Shown: in pieces, positions 51,838 through 63,865 of the stretch
Numbering within the stretch: the first letter of the stretch is position 1
How the letters are laid out: the number at the start of each line of letters is the position of its first letter
Source of the DNA: Aphis gossypii
Taxonomy: Eukaryota > Arthropoda > Insecta > Hemiptera > Aphididae
Assembly: GCF_020184175.1 (NCBI RefSeq)
Contig: NC_065531.1
Span: 38,337,213-38,401,212, forward strand
Length of the DNA: 64,000 nt
Reading direction: 5' to 3'
Translations under genes and position numbers: made by a program
Notes under the pieces: model-generated
Seen by the model: the letters and a program-made list of their open reading frames with translations, nothing else
The model's database searches: none
What the model was told of the DNA's origin: nothing

Positions 51838-52560
51838 ATGTACATATATATATATAATATAAACGGCAGTTTCGAAGATGACTTGGTCTCGTCCGACCGC
51901 CTCCGTCGTTGTCGGTTTGACGTCAGAGTCGTTGATTCGGTCATTAAATTCCGGTCACACGCAGCTCCGTTGCGCCCAGACGCGCGGCCGATTGTTCATC
52001 GAGATTTCACGAAAAAATAATATTGGCAGGAGGAAGTGTCTACGCCGTTTATATTATGCGTTCGGCGTTTCGGCGCGTGCGTTACCGAATCGTCGACTTT
52101 GCGGATGAGATTATAATATTATTATATTATATAAGTCCGTCGCGATATTTATTATAAAGATATTGCGGTGGGAGAGATCAAGACGTAGGAAGAGGAAAAA
52201 AAAATAAAAAAATACCGATCGCATATTTAGAACGCAGTTCTGGCCGCGAAGAATGCCTGTGCTGCACCGTCGTATCTGGGGCGGATTTACTTATATTATT
52301 GTCCAAAGGAAGTCGCACGAGAAAAAAAATTAAATAAGATATGTATATCATATTATAATAATATATATAAATTCCATATGTCTGTAATGCTACGGGCACG
52401 TTATTTCAAATGGTACGTGACTGGTTTTCATAAAGTCGTGTTCGGATGTAGCGCCGCAGAGTATATGGGCACCCCCTCCCCCACGTGCATGTTAATCGGG
52501 ACCCAGAAAGGATAACGATACTCACGCAATTCTCGGGATTTACATTTCAAAATAGTAGTT
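51838..52560. promoter_or_regulatory. GC-rich island
   Basis: CpG-rich block with two overlapping open frames in different phases (51838-52020 and 51878-52108) and no recognisable domain. On the minus strand, GC|GTGAGTATC at about 52525-52534 is a near-consensus donor that could end a minus-strand leader exon beginning near 52650. Unproven. Confidence 0.25.
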
Positions 52561-54264
52561 CGACGGTATTATTATAGCACCGTATATAACATCGGTTTTT
52601 TTCCCGTCATCGGCAAAAGCGATATTATCACACCGTGATATTATCAACATAATATTACTTACTATCCAGCGAAACCATACTATTTAATCATATTTTGGTC
52701 CATAATATTTACTATGGTTATAACGTTAATATGTTAGTAATTAAAACTATAGTTTTTTTGTCTTTATTATATAATATTATGTTTATATTATATTACATTA
52801 TCGGAAAATGTTAATTTTTATTCAATTAACATAGATAATATTGAATCTCTAAAAATCAATTTTTAAGACATAATTTAATATCTAAAAATGAAAATTACGA
52901 GCATTGAATACAATACAAAAAGTATTTGAAATAAAACTTCTATGGGGTTGTGACTTAGGTGGGGTTTGATAAGCATAGTATACAGAGGCCGACGTTCCTT
53001 AATATAAGCTATTGTATATATATTTTATTCATGACTGTAAATTATAATGAAAAGAAAATTGAAAATTATGCAGCATTAAATCTATTGATTTTGATATTGT
53101 AAAAAAAAAAAATGTTAAGAACTTGAATAAGATATAGAGAGACGCGAATATACTTTTATAAAGTGATTATTACTACCACAACAGAAAGTTTTAAGAGGTC
53201 TGAGGAGGATTTTCTTAGCCACACTGCATTTTATCTATTGAAATAATGTCTTTATTTTATTCATACGGAATCATCCCAATATATTATGGTTAGTGTGTTT
53301 AGTTAATAAAAATATAACTTTAAGTACCTACTCACTAAATTAAAATTATAAATGAGAAAATATAACATACATACTTTAAAATAAATGTCAAAATAAAAAA
53401 AATACTACCTACATAAAATAATTGATGACAATATAGTTAACAATATTTTGTTTGACCAACTATTATAGGTTGGTTGTAATAAAAATAACAAATATTATAT
53501 TAAAACTAGATAAGTAGGATATGATTGTGCAATAAATTGAAAGTACCATGCTATAAATAAGTTTATATTTTGTTGAAGTGATTAATAATTATTTCTACAT
53601 TATTATTTTATTTATTGAAAATTGTTGTATTGCTCGGAGAGGTAAATATTATTCAATGAAAAAATAAGTATAAAAACCAGAATATGTTTTTAATATAATG
53701 AAAAGAGCTTGTAAGAAGAATGTTATGTCTCAAAAAAAAAAAAAAAAAACCGTAGAATGTAAAATTATAAAATAAAGAATTCTTCTCAGAGTTCCTAGCC
53801 ATTATTATGCGTATTGTTAACCCTCGTCTGGTATAACGTTTTGTAGATCTTGGCAATAATTTCTGATTGTCTAAAAACTATATTTTCCAATTCCACATCA
53901 TAAAAATACGATTTATTACTGAAGTTTAATAATACGTTTTCGAGTGCAAGAATCTCATATTGAAACAATTGACCGTACTATGTAAGTTTTTCATATTTAG
54001 ATAATTTATAGTACTACCCATAAAATGTCATATGAATAAAATCTATTCCGTTTTTGTTTCAAGGTTTTTGTCTTCGGAACGCTTTAAATTCTTAGTATAT
54101 TATTTTATTCACAATCGTAAAGCTATTTTGAAATAGTTTATTGGTCAGTTATTATATTACATATATTGATTATTTACTTCTGATATAACTGTATACTGTA
54201 TAGTGTATACTTTTATAAGTACCTATTTATTATTTAGTATTTATTTAATTTTAAAATCGTAAAC
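52561..54264. other. gene-free AT-rich stretch upstream of the small two-exon candidate
   Basis: No supported gene. Poly(A) at about 53732-53749. A near-palindrome, GTATACTGTATAGTGTATAC, lies at 54191-54210, and TATAAGTA at about 54214 could act as a TATA box for the ORF that follows, though no initiator is evident. Confidence 0.4.
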
Positions 54265-54537
54265 ATGTCAAATTACGGAGGTTTGGATTTATTTCCGTAT
54301 GATATTTTAATACTCACAAATCAAAGCTTTCGTAATCAAAACCCAATTTGGTATGGGTTTTTTTTTTTACTTGTATGCGGGAATTATTTAGTTTATAATT
54401 TATTGTGTACTTGTATATGTATTTGTGTGTATGTATGTATTTTTTTCATTTGAAGTGCTGACCGCGATGACCCTTCTGCCTGTCTACCCGTCGACGCTGA
54501 AGGGGATGTTTTTGATACGCAGGACTACCACGGATAA
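54265..54537 (+). CDS. candidate two-exon small gene, 55 residues, unknown product
   Basis: Proposed exons are 54265-54350 and 54456-54537. Exon 1 starts ATG (context AAACATGTCA) and reads MSNYGGLDLFPYDILILTNQ then SFRNQNPI, in phase 2 at TTTG|GTATGG. After a 105-base intron with a T-rich tract, TTTGAAG|TGCTG restores the frame, giving CADRDDPSACLPVDAEGDVF and DTQDYHG before TAA at 54535-54537. Exon 2 is strikingly GC-rich and codon-like in this frame (GCT GAC .. GAT GAC .. GCC .. GTC GAC GCT), unlike anything around it. An AATAAA follows at 54724. No domain or signal peptide is recognised. Caveats: exon 2 is also open in another plus frame (ending AAG|GTTATT, donor-like) and in one minus frame, so the true gene may differ, or the GC-rich block may be part of a dispersed repeat. 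Confidence 0.3.
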
Positions 54538-54723
54538 GGTTATTATAATCCTCACAGGAAAACTTTTGTGTTTGAAAAAGTAATATCTTGACGCGGAGTT
54601 TTATTGTTTGTTTTGTGCCCTGTAGTGTACAAAACTTCCAGTCTTACAATTGATTTTCTTTCTAATGGATTAATAATGTTTCTATGTAATTTATTTTATA
54701 CCTACTAATCTATGTATTAAATT

Positions 54724-54729
54724 AATAAA
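54724..54729 (+). terminator. poly(A) signal candidate
   Basis: AATAAA about 190 bases after the stop of the two-exon candidate, with TAGTGTTTGC (GT-rich) about 20 bases downstream. The hexamer is common in AT-rich DNA, so it supports the gene only through position. Confidence 0.2.
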
Positions 54730-57700
54730 ATTTAAATATGAAATAGTGTTTGCATATTAGATGTTAGTAAATTAAATATTTACCTATATCAGAAGTAATA
54801 TACAATATTATGATGATAGAAATGATTGATTTATTGTAGATTTAAGTTCTTTACTTTATTAATAAATATACTTAGTTAGCTTAGTTTCTAAGACGCGTAG
54901 ATTAACCATTTTAGATAAGCAAATTAATTTTTATAGAATAATTAAATATCAATTTTATTTAACCGAAAAAACTTTCTTTTAAGTCACCACTTACCCAATA
55001 TTATACAAAACATTTATTGAATTATTTTATTAAGCCATCATATTACTTTTTTTATGTTTAATTACAAACAATAAACATTATGCAAAATATCTTGAAAAAT
55101 AGCATTATATTTACATGTACTAGTCCATGAAAAAAATCAGTTATCATTAAGATGATTATTAAAAAAAAATATTTTAATGTGTTATCATATTTACCTTCAA
55201 CTTTTATATTATAATTATTATAAATTCAAGAATTTAAAATATTTTAGTGTTTTGTAAAAGTTTGTGTGAAATGTGAATTATTCAACTCTCGAGGCCTTTG
55301 ACGTTCTTAGAATACTAAGAAAACTCACTTCAGTGTAATCAGGCGGCAACCAAGACATTTTTGTTTTTGTTTATCCTCATAAACATTTTTTAAGAAAAAA
55401 TATCATATTTCTTATTTTTGTATGAATTTCGTTATCATAAATAAAAGAAAAAAAATAAAGAACTGGACAATTATTCAACAAAATCACTTGCCATTATTCA
55501 AAAAGTTATTTCATTCGGAAAGGTGTTCAAAAAATCATAAGCTAGCTCCGTTCATATTTTTAATCTGGACCTTTATCGTGACAATTTTTATTTTTTTTTT
55601 TTTAATACATTCACTATAAATAATATACTTCTCAGAATATTGACACAATAATATGTAAAAATATAATTATTATACAATAATCCATTATGAACAAATAAAA
55701 ATTCTCAACCTACGATCACTGTTAGGACACTTTTTATTATTATTATTGTTAGAAAAATGCTCTAGTACGTAAATTTAATTAATATAATATTAAAAAACTA
55801 ACTATTTGTATAATATTTTATGATAGTAAAATAGAATAATTCATAAACTGTATTAACAATTATATATTTATAAGGTAATATTATTTACCTTCAAATTTGG
55901 GGCGCTTAATGCCAAGAACTAACTTGAAAAAATCAAATTTTCAATAATACTATTCTTCATAATATTATCGTCAATGCTTCACTTTTATATACGGTTCAAG
56001 TATAAAAATTAAAAGAAAGTGTCACCACCAAGTGGTTTTTTCCATCGATCATTGTCACATTTTATTTCACTAATCAGTTACTTACCAAAGATATTGTCTT
56101 TTTTTTTAATGCAATAAAATTATAAAATAAAATTATTAAATCACTTTCACATAAGCATGAATAATAAATATTATAAATTACATTGGAATTAAAATATAGG
56201 CTAATTGTTCCGGGAATCCGAGTAAGTATAAAGTGTAAAGACGATTTAAATGAAAAATTTATTAACGACATAGTTTAGCCCAGTCGATATGGAAGACTCA
56301 CGGGAATATTTTTTATGAAATAACATAGAAATATTGATTTTTTCGTTCGTAGAGTATAGAATTGTGGAATTGATACGATTTTATTATGTCGGTGTAACTA
56401 TGAGTAAAAAGTCAACCCGACACACTCGTAAAATATCAACATTTAAAATAATAATATTTAATGCTCCCTTTTATAGAAATATATAACTGAGTATAGCGTG
56501 AAAAGAATTTCAATTCTATTTTTTACGATTATATAAATTAGATAATATCATACTGGAGTTATAACTCAATATGTATGTGTCTGTTTTTTAAAAGAAAATA
56601 TAAGTATAAATATCTAAAAATTGTTTGTATTATTATTGTTACGATATAGTAAAGACACATGAAGTTTAAGCTTCACGTCGTACGTAAGTATATATGGACT
56701 AACGGGAAAAAATTTACATATGCCCACATACATTTGAGCACGATTTTCAATTTGTGTGCACACAAAATGTCCGCACGTTGTGCATTATCGACGTTGCACT
56801 GGTGAAACCCAATAATAGTATGGAAATCGACGGAGAAATGCGTGTTGGTTTTATTTAGTTATTTTTTAAAAAATGTACACGAAATGTAAAAAAAAAAATC
56901 ATTTCACACAGTCCAAAAAATTCGTTATTATGTATGAAGACTCAGTAGGTACGTATTGAAATATTTTAATATCATAATAATAGTATGATCATATTATGAT
57001 GTTAAAATTCCATTAAAGGCATTAGAACTGTGTACAATATATGTATGCATATTATACATTTTATAAAACATTATATTATTATTAATAGGTCACCAATAAG
57101 GAGTACTGGACAACTTTAACTAAAAAATTATCTTTATAAGATAATAAATAATAATATATTAGAATTTTATCTAGATAAAATGATAATATAATACACTTTA
57201 AATATTTATATAAGTAATATATAAAATATGTCCAAATTTATATATATGGTAACCGATGATTTAAAATTTGTACTCGTATTTATAAAATAGCATTTTTGCT
57301 TATACTACATATTATTCGCTAAATATTATAATATACTATACACGTAAGTTTGAATTTGTTCACTCGTAAATACGACTATCTATCGGTAGTTATAGAAAAT
57401 AATGAACAATATACGTACTACTAAATAACTATACAGAAAAGCACATAAAACACAATCTAATAAATATATTATTATATTAAAGGCTTAGAAAATTTAACAT
57501 CTTAAAAAAAACAATTCAAAAACCATTTTATTTAAATAATTAATAGATAAAAATAAGATGTTTTAAATTATTTTTATCCAGATATTATAAAAAGAGAAGT
57601 ATAGATTGTACACAATGCCTTTTTGGTTAGAGGTACGTATTATGTTTTAAATACATTACAAAAATTAGAATAATGTTTACTATGTAAATTAGTATATAAT

Positions 57701-57739
57701 TTATATTAATAATATGTTTATTATGTTATACCTACGGGC
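54730..57739. other. gene-free AT-rich stretch, about 3 kb
   Basis: No supported gene. The frames at 55422-55619 (plus) and 56074-56271 (minus) are Lys/Phe/Ile-rich and end in T or A runs. A slightly GC-richer block at 56680-56830 contains GTGTGCACACAAAATG, an AC/GT inverted string. Confidence 0.5.
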
Positions 57740-58068
57740 TACGATTTTATAATACGGGGACGTCAATTCTCTCCCTTATAATACGGTTTCGCACATACGT
57801 CACTGATCATATTATTATTATTACTAAATAGTTGTAATTTCTACCTTGTCCGGTAAGTATGTTAAACCAATGCGATTAATGATTATTTTTATTTTCAAGA
57901 TCCGACAATTTCGTTTAATTCCACGGGGATTTTATTCGAAGATTTCTCGCATCTCTGCGCACTTGGCTACGTAAAACGTTATATATTAATACGTTATTAT
58001 CGTGGTATATATATATGGGTACCTGCGTGTATTAAAAAGGGTTCTCTCGGCGATTGATTAATGTATAA

Positions 58069-58089
58069 CCCTCCCCCCCCTAACTCCCC
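58069..58089 (-). other. G-quadruplex-prone tract
   Basis: On the minus strand a G4 run, AGTTA, a G8 run, A and a G3 run supply four G-tracts within 21 bases. This is the strongest such site seen in the window and lies inside a GC island. Confidence 0.5.
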
Positions 58090-58560
58090 AACTACGCCTC
58101 ATTATAGGGTATACGTTTGTTTCTATCCGCCGTTGCGGGACGCGTACGACCATGGTAGTCGGGAGTAGGTTACTGCTGTTTATCGGAGTTTCCCGTGCGA
58201 ATCATATCATATACGTACTCGGCATCGGACCGGACTGTCCCAGCGGTAATTTACCATTTTGCATATAATTGCCCAATCCAAGTGTGCGGGAAATTGAATT
58301 ACGCACACGCCATGTATCAAAGACACGGGACAAATATTTGCGACCCGCGACTGGGTCGACCCGCATGCATGTACACCGTACACCGTATGCGCGCCGTGTC
58401 CGTTGGGGGTCCGTGCCAATACACGCGCACGTCATATTATTGTTATTATTATTCATGTACCTATATAATATTTTGCATCATAATACATAATATACACAAT
58501 ATAATAATAATATATTGTATTTAGTATGCGAGTTGTCATGTTTTCAGGTTACATACTTGC

Positions 58561-58580
58561 GCACACACACACACACACAC
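58561..58580 (+). repeat. (AC)n microsatellite
   Basis: About ten AC units. Confidence 0.93.
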
Positions 58581-58707
58581 AATTTATCCCAAAGGACTGG
58601 CGGAAAAGTCAAACGTCCGTCTCGATTGTGTGCGCAATTTTAGCAGTGTCAAAATAACGACCTCACCACATTCTACACGTGGCGGCATTGTTTTTGTTAC
58701 TATAATT

Positions 58708-58732
58708 ATTTGTATTCATTCATTCATTCATT
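58708..58732 (+). repeat. (CATT)n short tandem repeat
   Basis: Four CATT units followed by a T-rich run to about 58751. Confidence 0.85.
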
Positions 58733-58751
58733 TATTTCTTTTTTTTTTTTT

Positions 58752-59710
58752 ATGTAAGAGAATAAAAATAAATAATAATTTATAAATTTCAAAGGACATT
58801 GTTAAAAGTTAAATGCAAATAAAAAAAAATGATACGACTGTATGCTGATATTAATAGTCTGAATGAGTTATAATATTAGTGCTTAAAATGTTTTGTAGTA
58901 TTTTGTTTAATAAAATATAATAAGTCACTATTGCACACAAGATCAGCAGAATAAATCGATATTGATCATCTAAAAAATAATCAAAACAATATTTGCATAC
59001 GGCTATAAAAATAGATGTTTAAAATAATAGTTGAATAATATGACTTTATAATATAAAATATGCATACGATATTTTCAGTAATTAGGCAAGTTTGATGTTT
59101 TTGTTAACCACGGTAATTATTACTGAATAACCGGTATCCTTAAATATTGACAATTTTAGATAACGGTTATTAACCAAATAATAAAATATCCCAACGGACG
59201 TCTTGAATAGAATACCAAAAGCACCACGCATATCTCACTGTGCGTTTTGCCTCTTCTCAAGTATTGACTAAACTCGAGAAGACGGAAAAACATGAAAGTA
59301 TAAATTGTTTATACGATTTATTGAGATAAAAAAAAAACGGAATCGCTACGATTTTAAATACATTTGCAACATACGTTTACAAATATTACGAAAATGGATG
59401 TGATTTGACTTTATTTGTACATTAAATACAGGCGAATAGAATGGTTAATTTAAAAAAATAAAGAAATAATATTATGTATCTATTATTGTGATATTATTAT
59501 TCTTAATCGAACTGTAGGTACTTACGTAATTATATTTTATAATATAAGATTATCATTGTTAATTTATATAATATTAATAGTTTCAAATTTCGAATCAACG
59601 GCAAATAATAGAATTTGTTAGTTTTGAAAGTGAAATAAAACGACCCTTTTTTATTTTGTTTGGAATTTTTCGAATTTTAAATTAACTGACGACTTGGCGA
59701 ATAGCTCGAA
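58752..59710. other. gene-free AT-rich stretch
   Basis: No supported gene. The inverted pair CTTCTCAAGTATTGACT/AACTCGAGAAG around 59252-59281 forms a short imperfect stem. A poly(A) run lies at 59329-59337. Confidence 0.45.
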
Positions 59711-59935
59711 ATGACGCGTCTACACTACCCGTCTACGCCTTACAATAACACCAACGAAGAAAGTTTTACAGTGAATTGTAATATAATCTCGAACGCGCTT
59801 TTACTCGATCGGGCTGAGGATGACTATATTGGGTGTGATAGTAATAATATATTATATATCATAATATTATATTGTTGGAATTCTCAAAACCGGAGTCGGG
59901 CATTCGGTGAATTTGGGTTCGTAGTATATATATAA
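59711..59935 (+). CDS. small hypothetical ORF, 74 residues
   Basis: ATG at 59711 (context CTCGAAATGAC) opens 74 codons. Residues 1-43 (MTRLHYPSTPYNNTNEESFT, later ALLLDRAEDDYIGCDS) look protein-like, and the matching DNA is less AT-rich than its surroundings. The remainder crosses an ATAATATT-rich stretch, then reads NRSRAFGEFGF. No domain recognised and no signal peptide. It could be a first exon whose donor lies near 59835-59840, a decayed gene, or chance. Confidence 0.18.
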   Translation: MTRLHYPSTPYNNTNEESFTVNCNIISNALLLDRAEDDYIGCDSNNILYIIILYCWNSQNRSRAFGEFGFVVYI

Positions 59936-60369
59936 TACACTCACGCACATATATATATAGGTACAATATTATCGATTTCATAGAGACGACATTTTTAAGA
60001 AGGTTATATGATATGACAGCTGTCTCCTTATTTGTATGCCACATGTAAAAATAGGCTTTACGTGGCGGGTTTCACCGAGAAATATAAAGGTCTATTCGAA
60101 TACGTCCAGTTTTTTGACGTTAAAGTGTGAGTAAATAGTATAATATGTATACGTAGCAGTATACTCAAGTTGGTAGTTATATCTTATATGTATTGAAAAA
60201 CAGGAAAACATATACGTTATTCAATCGGTAAAATTGCCTATTATATCTTATTATAAAATGAATAGTATGCCGAGGTTATTGATAAAATATTTATAATTTT
60301 ATAATCGGTAAATAATCTACTATTCGCATTTAGCGTGTTGTTAAAACTACAATAAACAAAACAAAAAAA
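59936..60369. other. gene-free AT-rich stretch
   Basis: Nothing supported; short AT repeats at 59940-59960. Confidence 0.5.
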
Positions 60370-60847
60370 GGGTAATCAAATTAGTAACGCTCTGTTGTAC
60401 AGTAGGTCACTATTATTTAAGTGTTAAATTTGAATCCAATGATAAGTATCATTGTATACGAAAAAAAAATTCTGAACAAAGACAATTTGTCAGCTTGGGA
60501 TATATTTTCCAGTAGTTTATGAAAAGGTGGTTTACGTTTTAATGACAAGAATACCCCAAAATTTAATCTTGTACAAAAAATTCCAATTATAGCTATAGAG
60601 TTTTCTCTATTTTGTTTTTCTCGATTTATTTAAAAACTGTTGAGAAATGTTTACTTTTGACCTCTATAATGTACCAAGGATAATGGATATTCACTTTACC
60701 ATCGAAAACCACTCCTTAAATTTTAAATTGAAGTATTATTTCGAAAAGTTACGCTGTACACACTACACATACACAATAAAAAAAAAAAAAAACACAACAC
60801 AAATCATTGTAATATCAATACATTCATCACTTCGTTCAGAATCTAAA
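60370..60847 (+). repeat. dispersed non-coding repeat, full copy B
   Basis: Collinear with 7651-8107 in the same orientation. It shares TACAGTAGGT, TTAAATTTGAAT.CAATGATA, TATACGAAAAA, CCTCTATAATG, CCATCG.AAA.CACTCCT, TTTTAAATTGAAG.ATTATTTCGA and the terminal CA(C/T)T(C/T)CGTTCAGAATCTAA. Copy A carries about 35 extra bases near its left end, and B differs most in the middle. The 72-codon frame at 60647-60865 lies inside the repeat and is not a gene. Confidence 0.85.
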
Positions 60848-61558
60848 ACATTAAAAAAAAAATAAATAAACAAACAAAAAATAATACTACGAGTAAAACA
60901 AGAATATCAGTTATATTTTCATTTATTAGCCAACTACACTTTAGATTTTGGTCCATCAATGTTGCTGCTCAATGAAAAACTAAGGAGAACCAACTTGGAT
61001 TGTAAATGCGAATTGCAGTGTAACTTCTCTCGTTGACTTACTAATTGCTCAGTTCTTTATCATACAAAATTAAATTTAAAAAATCCTATCATATTATAGT
61101 TTAAACATCATCACTTTTATTACTTTCTTATTTGCGAATGACGGCTAACTAATTAAAACGATTATTAATTGCGTTTTTTAACTTTAGGCTTTACAATTTA
61201 ACTTATACGGTCTTTGTACAATGTTCTATTTACTTGCAACATGATTATTATAGGGATTGTTTATTAATTTATTGAAAACCAAATTCCAATGGTACCTATA
61301 ATCCCTAATTATACATAATACACTCGCGTGAAGAAAATCTCAATACCTCATTTAAATACAAAAAAATAATTATTTACGACTCAATCAAATTGTCAATTTT
61401 TTACTTATATTTTTCCATCCCAATTAGTTCATCTAGGTTTTATTCAATGGCTATCGATTGTGATAATATGGCGAATGACTTCATTTATCGTATGCTGATA
61501 AAAATAGTGATTATAACGTATACAGTTTTCTTCGCAGTATTACTGTCATCGTCATACT
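60848..61558. other. gene-free AT-rich stretch
   Basis: No supported gene; AT-rich with a few CAA/AAC runs next to the repeat end. Confidence 0.5.
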
Positions 61559-61668
61559 TATAAAAGGTACATTCAGTAAAACGTTCAGCTTCGCTTGTCA
61601 TCGATCACGTTCTGCGCGGAGATGTGATCTCAGAAATGTACGCGTTGCGTGTAGCCATTCCATCTTAA
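61559..61668 (+). promoter_or_regulatory. TATA/initiator core-promoter candidate with short ORF
   Basis: TATAAAAGG at 61559-61567 is a canonical TATA box. TTCAGCT at 61584-61590 places an initiator A at 61587, 28 bases downstream, which is the expected spacing. The sequence then becomes GC-richer and an ATG follows at 61636 (context CAGAAATGTA) after a 49-base leader. The frame reads MYALRVAIPS and stops at 61666-61668. A very short first coding exon is a known insect arrangement, but I see no convincing donor inside it. Spacing and composition make this the best promoter candidate in the window. Confidence 0.3.
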
Positions 61669-63865
61669 TCACGATTATGACTCGAAACAAAATCGTGGTC
61701 GTATAGTAATATGCAAGTACGGCGTAAACACATAAGTTATATTATTGTTCCATTATAAGTATGCGAGAGAGATATTTTTTTTGTTTGTTGAAAAAATTGG
61801 ATTACTTGAATAGTATACATATATTCTACGCGAAGAGTTACACTGCGCTTCGAATTTACAATCTGAATCGTTTCAATAAAGGTAGCAAATATTGTTGAGC
61901 CAAAGTCTAAATCGTATTTAGCTAGTAAATAAGTGTAACCCACATTATCTTTGTTATAATATAATGCTATTATATAATATCCTATTTATTGTTTATACGA
62001 TTTTTAATAACACGATATAACACCGATTTAAAAAATTTAAATATTTCATAATTAACCGTAGTATACTATTATTCATTATAATAAAATATATTACACGAGT
62101 TACTTCCCATAAATTCGGTCGTTAGGCGTGCTAATATGGCTCACACCGCTCCTCCTCTATTGGTTCACAATATGTAATATTGTGTAGTAGGTACAGTGTC
62201 CTCGTGTTATATGCACGTCAACGTTATTATCACAGGATTGATTATCTTTCCAAAAGTTTTCTTCATCAACTCCAGTATATTATATTATATATTCATTATA
62301 TACAGAAATTTTAATGTTATATCCATTGTACACGATTAACTAAAGCGTTGGAATCTGACGCAGGCCTTTTTAAATTTTATATCAAAGTCTTATGAAGTAC
62401 ACGGATGAGAAAATACTAATATATACATTTTGAAACAGATTTAGCTAGACATTTTTATACATATAAACATATTTTTTATTTTAATTCGGTTTATTCTAAT
62501 TTTATTGACCTCACTCTGTTGCATGTTTATTTTATAGTCTGCATATATTCAAGTATTCATATCAACTTTATTTCATAAACTGCGTCCCTTACGTCATAAT
62601 ACACCACACCAAAGCTTTTTCTTCCGAATAAAAACTGCAGTCCATCACGTCAATATTGTATTATTATATCTTTGATTAAGTACTTATCCGCTGTTCAATC
62701 GACTAAGTCTATATTTGAAAGTGTTAACAATGATTCACAATAAAATATTTCGAGCTGTTAATATTAATATTATAAAATAGTATACAGACATGATTTCAAG
62801 CGATTCTACAGAAATTCTAGTCACTTAAAAAATCGAAAAATTATAAATAAAATAAAAAGTTTATTTTGTATCTCCGCTCCGCCCAGTAAATTATTTTACC
62901 GGTTGCTTCGAGTTCAGCGGAGAAAATATATAAATAATACTCCCAAACATTAAAAATCCTTATCGTAGTAAGTTGTGCTCTTGCAGTTGGTTATGAACTG
63001 TTCGCAACTATGACGATCATACCCATTCGCACGCCGTTGTAATAATAATACGTAATACGTAACGTGCACTCACATTACACACGACCAGTATTAATTAGTC
63101 AACTCTATCACGTGTGTAATACGCATTTATTAGAGTTGATTTTTGATTGAAGTTCGGTTCTGAATACCTACAGGAATAGTTCAAAAGCACTGACAAACAC
63201 ATAAGAAAGAGAGTCACCGAACTATATGTTATTGTGAGTGTATTTTGTATAATATAATTGGGCTATCATTATGATTATTTAAGCCGTAATATACAGCGGA
63301 TAAGAACAACGCTCATTAATAGTAGACGAATAGCGCTATAAAATGTTGTTCTCCGTTTTGCATATAATATAACCGTAGGGTTTCGCTGCGTAATGTGGTA
63401 TTATGCAAATCATAATAATATTGTTTCAAAAGACGACCACCATTCTAGGCTTTGATGAATTTCAATTGAAGCACGATACACACGAGCGCAACACTGAAGC
63501 GAACTCGGTAGAACGCAGAGTTTTCCAAATTAACTCGTTATTATTATTATTATTATTTGTCGGGTTTTAGATGGAATTTACGGTAATACAACAGCTATAC
63601 TGTGCAACGGCCTTAGATTTCGGGCCTTCGTGACGTATGACTATTAAAATAATATTATACTAAACAATTATTGTCCTCGACAGAAATTCAAATGCACGTC
63701 TATAATATATATATATATTATATATATACGCATGACCCGGGCAGAAGTGGATAACTTGCATCCCGATAGAATTTCGCATACCAACAGCGATGATAACATT
63801 GATAACATATACACTTACGATGCGTTCGTGTACGAGTGCTGTACTTTATCTAGAGAAAAATATTA
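61669..63865. other. mixed-composition stretch, no supported gene
   Basis: AT-rich with GC-richer blocks at 62100-62220, 62870-62930 and 62970-63780. (ATT)n lies at 63539-63556 and an AT-only hairpin at 63700-63728. The minus frame 61737-61943 shows no domain. A CCAAT word (minus strand, about 62160) and several CpG words suggest possible regulatory DNA towards the right end. Confidence 0.4.

Larger units (their letters stand above)
57740..58700. promoter_or_regulatory. GC-rich island
   Basis: About 1 kb with high CpG at 57890-58440. Open frames exist in four phases on both strands (58195-58524 and 58269-58490 plus, 58202-58456 and 58207-58419 minus), none with a domain, so coding is unlikely. 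CCG|GTAAGTAT at about 57852 is a donor-like site near its left edge. Likely regulatory or untranslated sequence. Confidence 0.25.

Noticed and set aside
58195..58524. 109-residue plus-strand ORF
   Set aside because: It overlaps three other open frames on both strands, its end is an ATT/TAC-rich repeat, and it has no recognisable domain.
60647..60865. 72-residue ORF
   Set aside because: It lies wholly within repeat copy B and its frame is not maintained in copy A.
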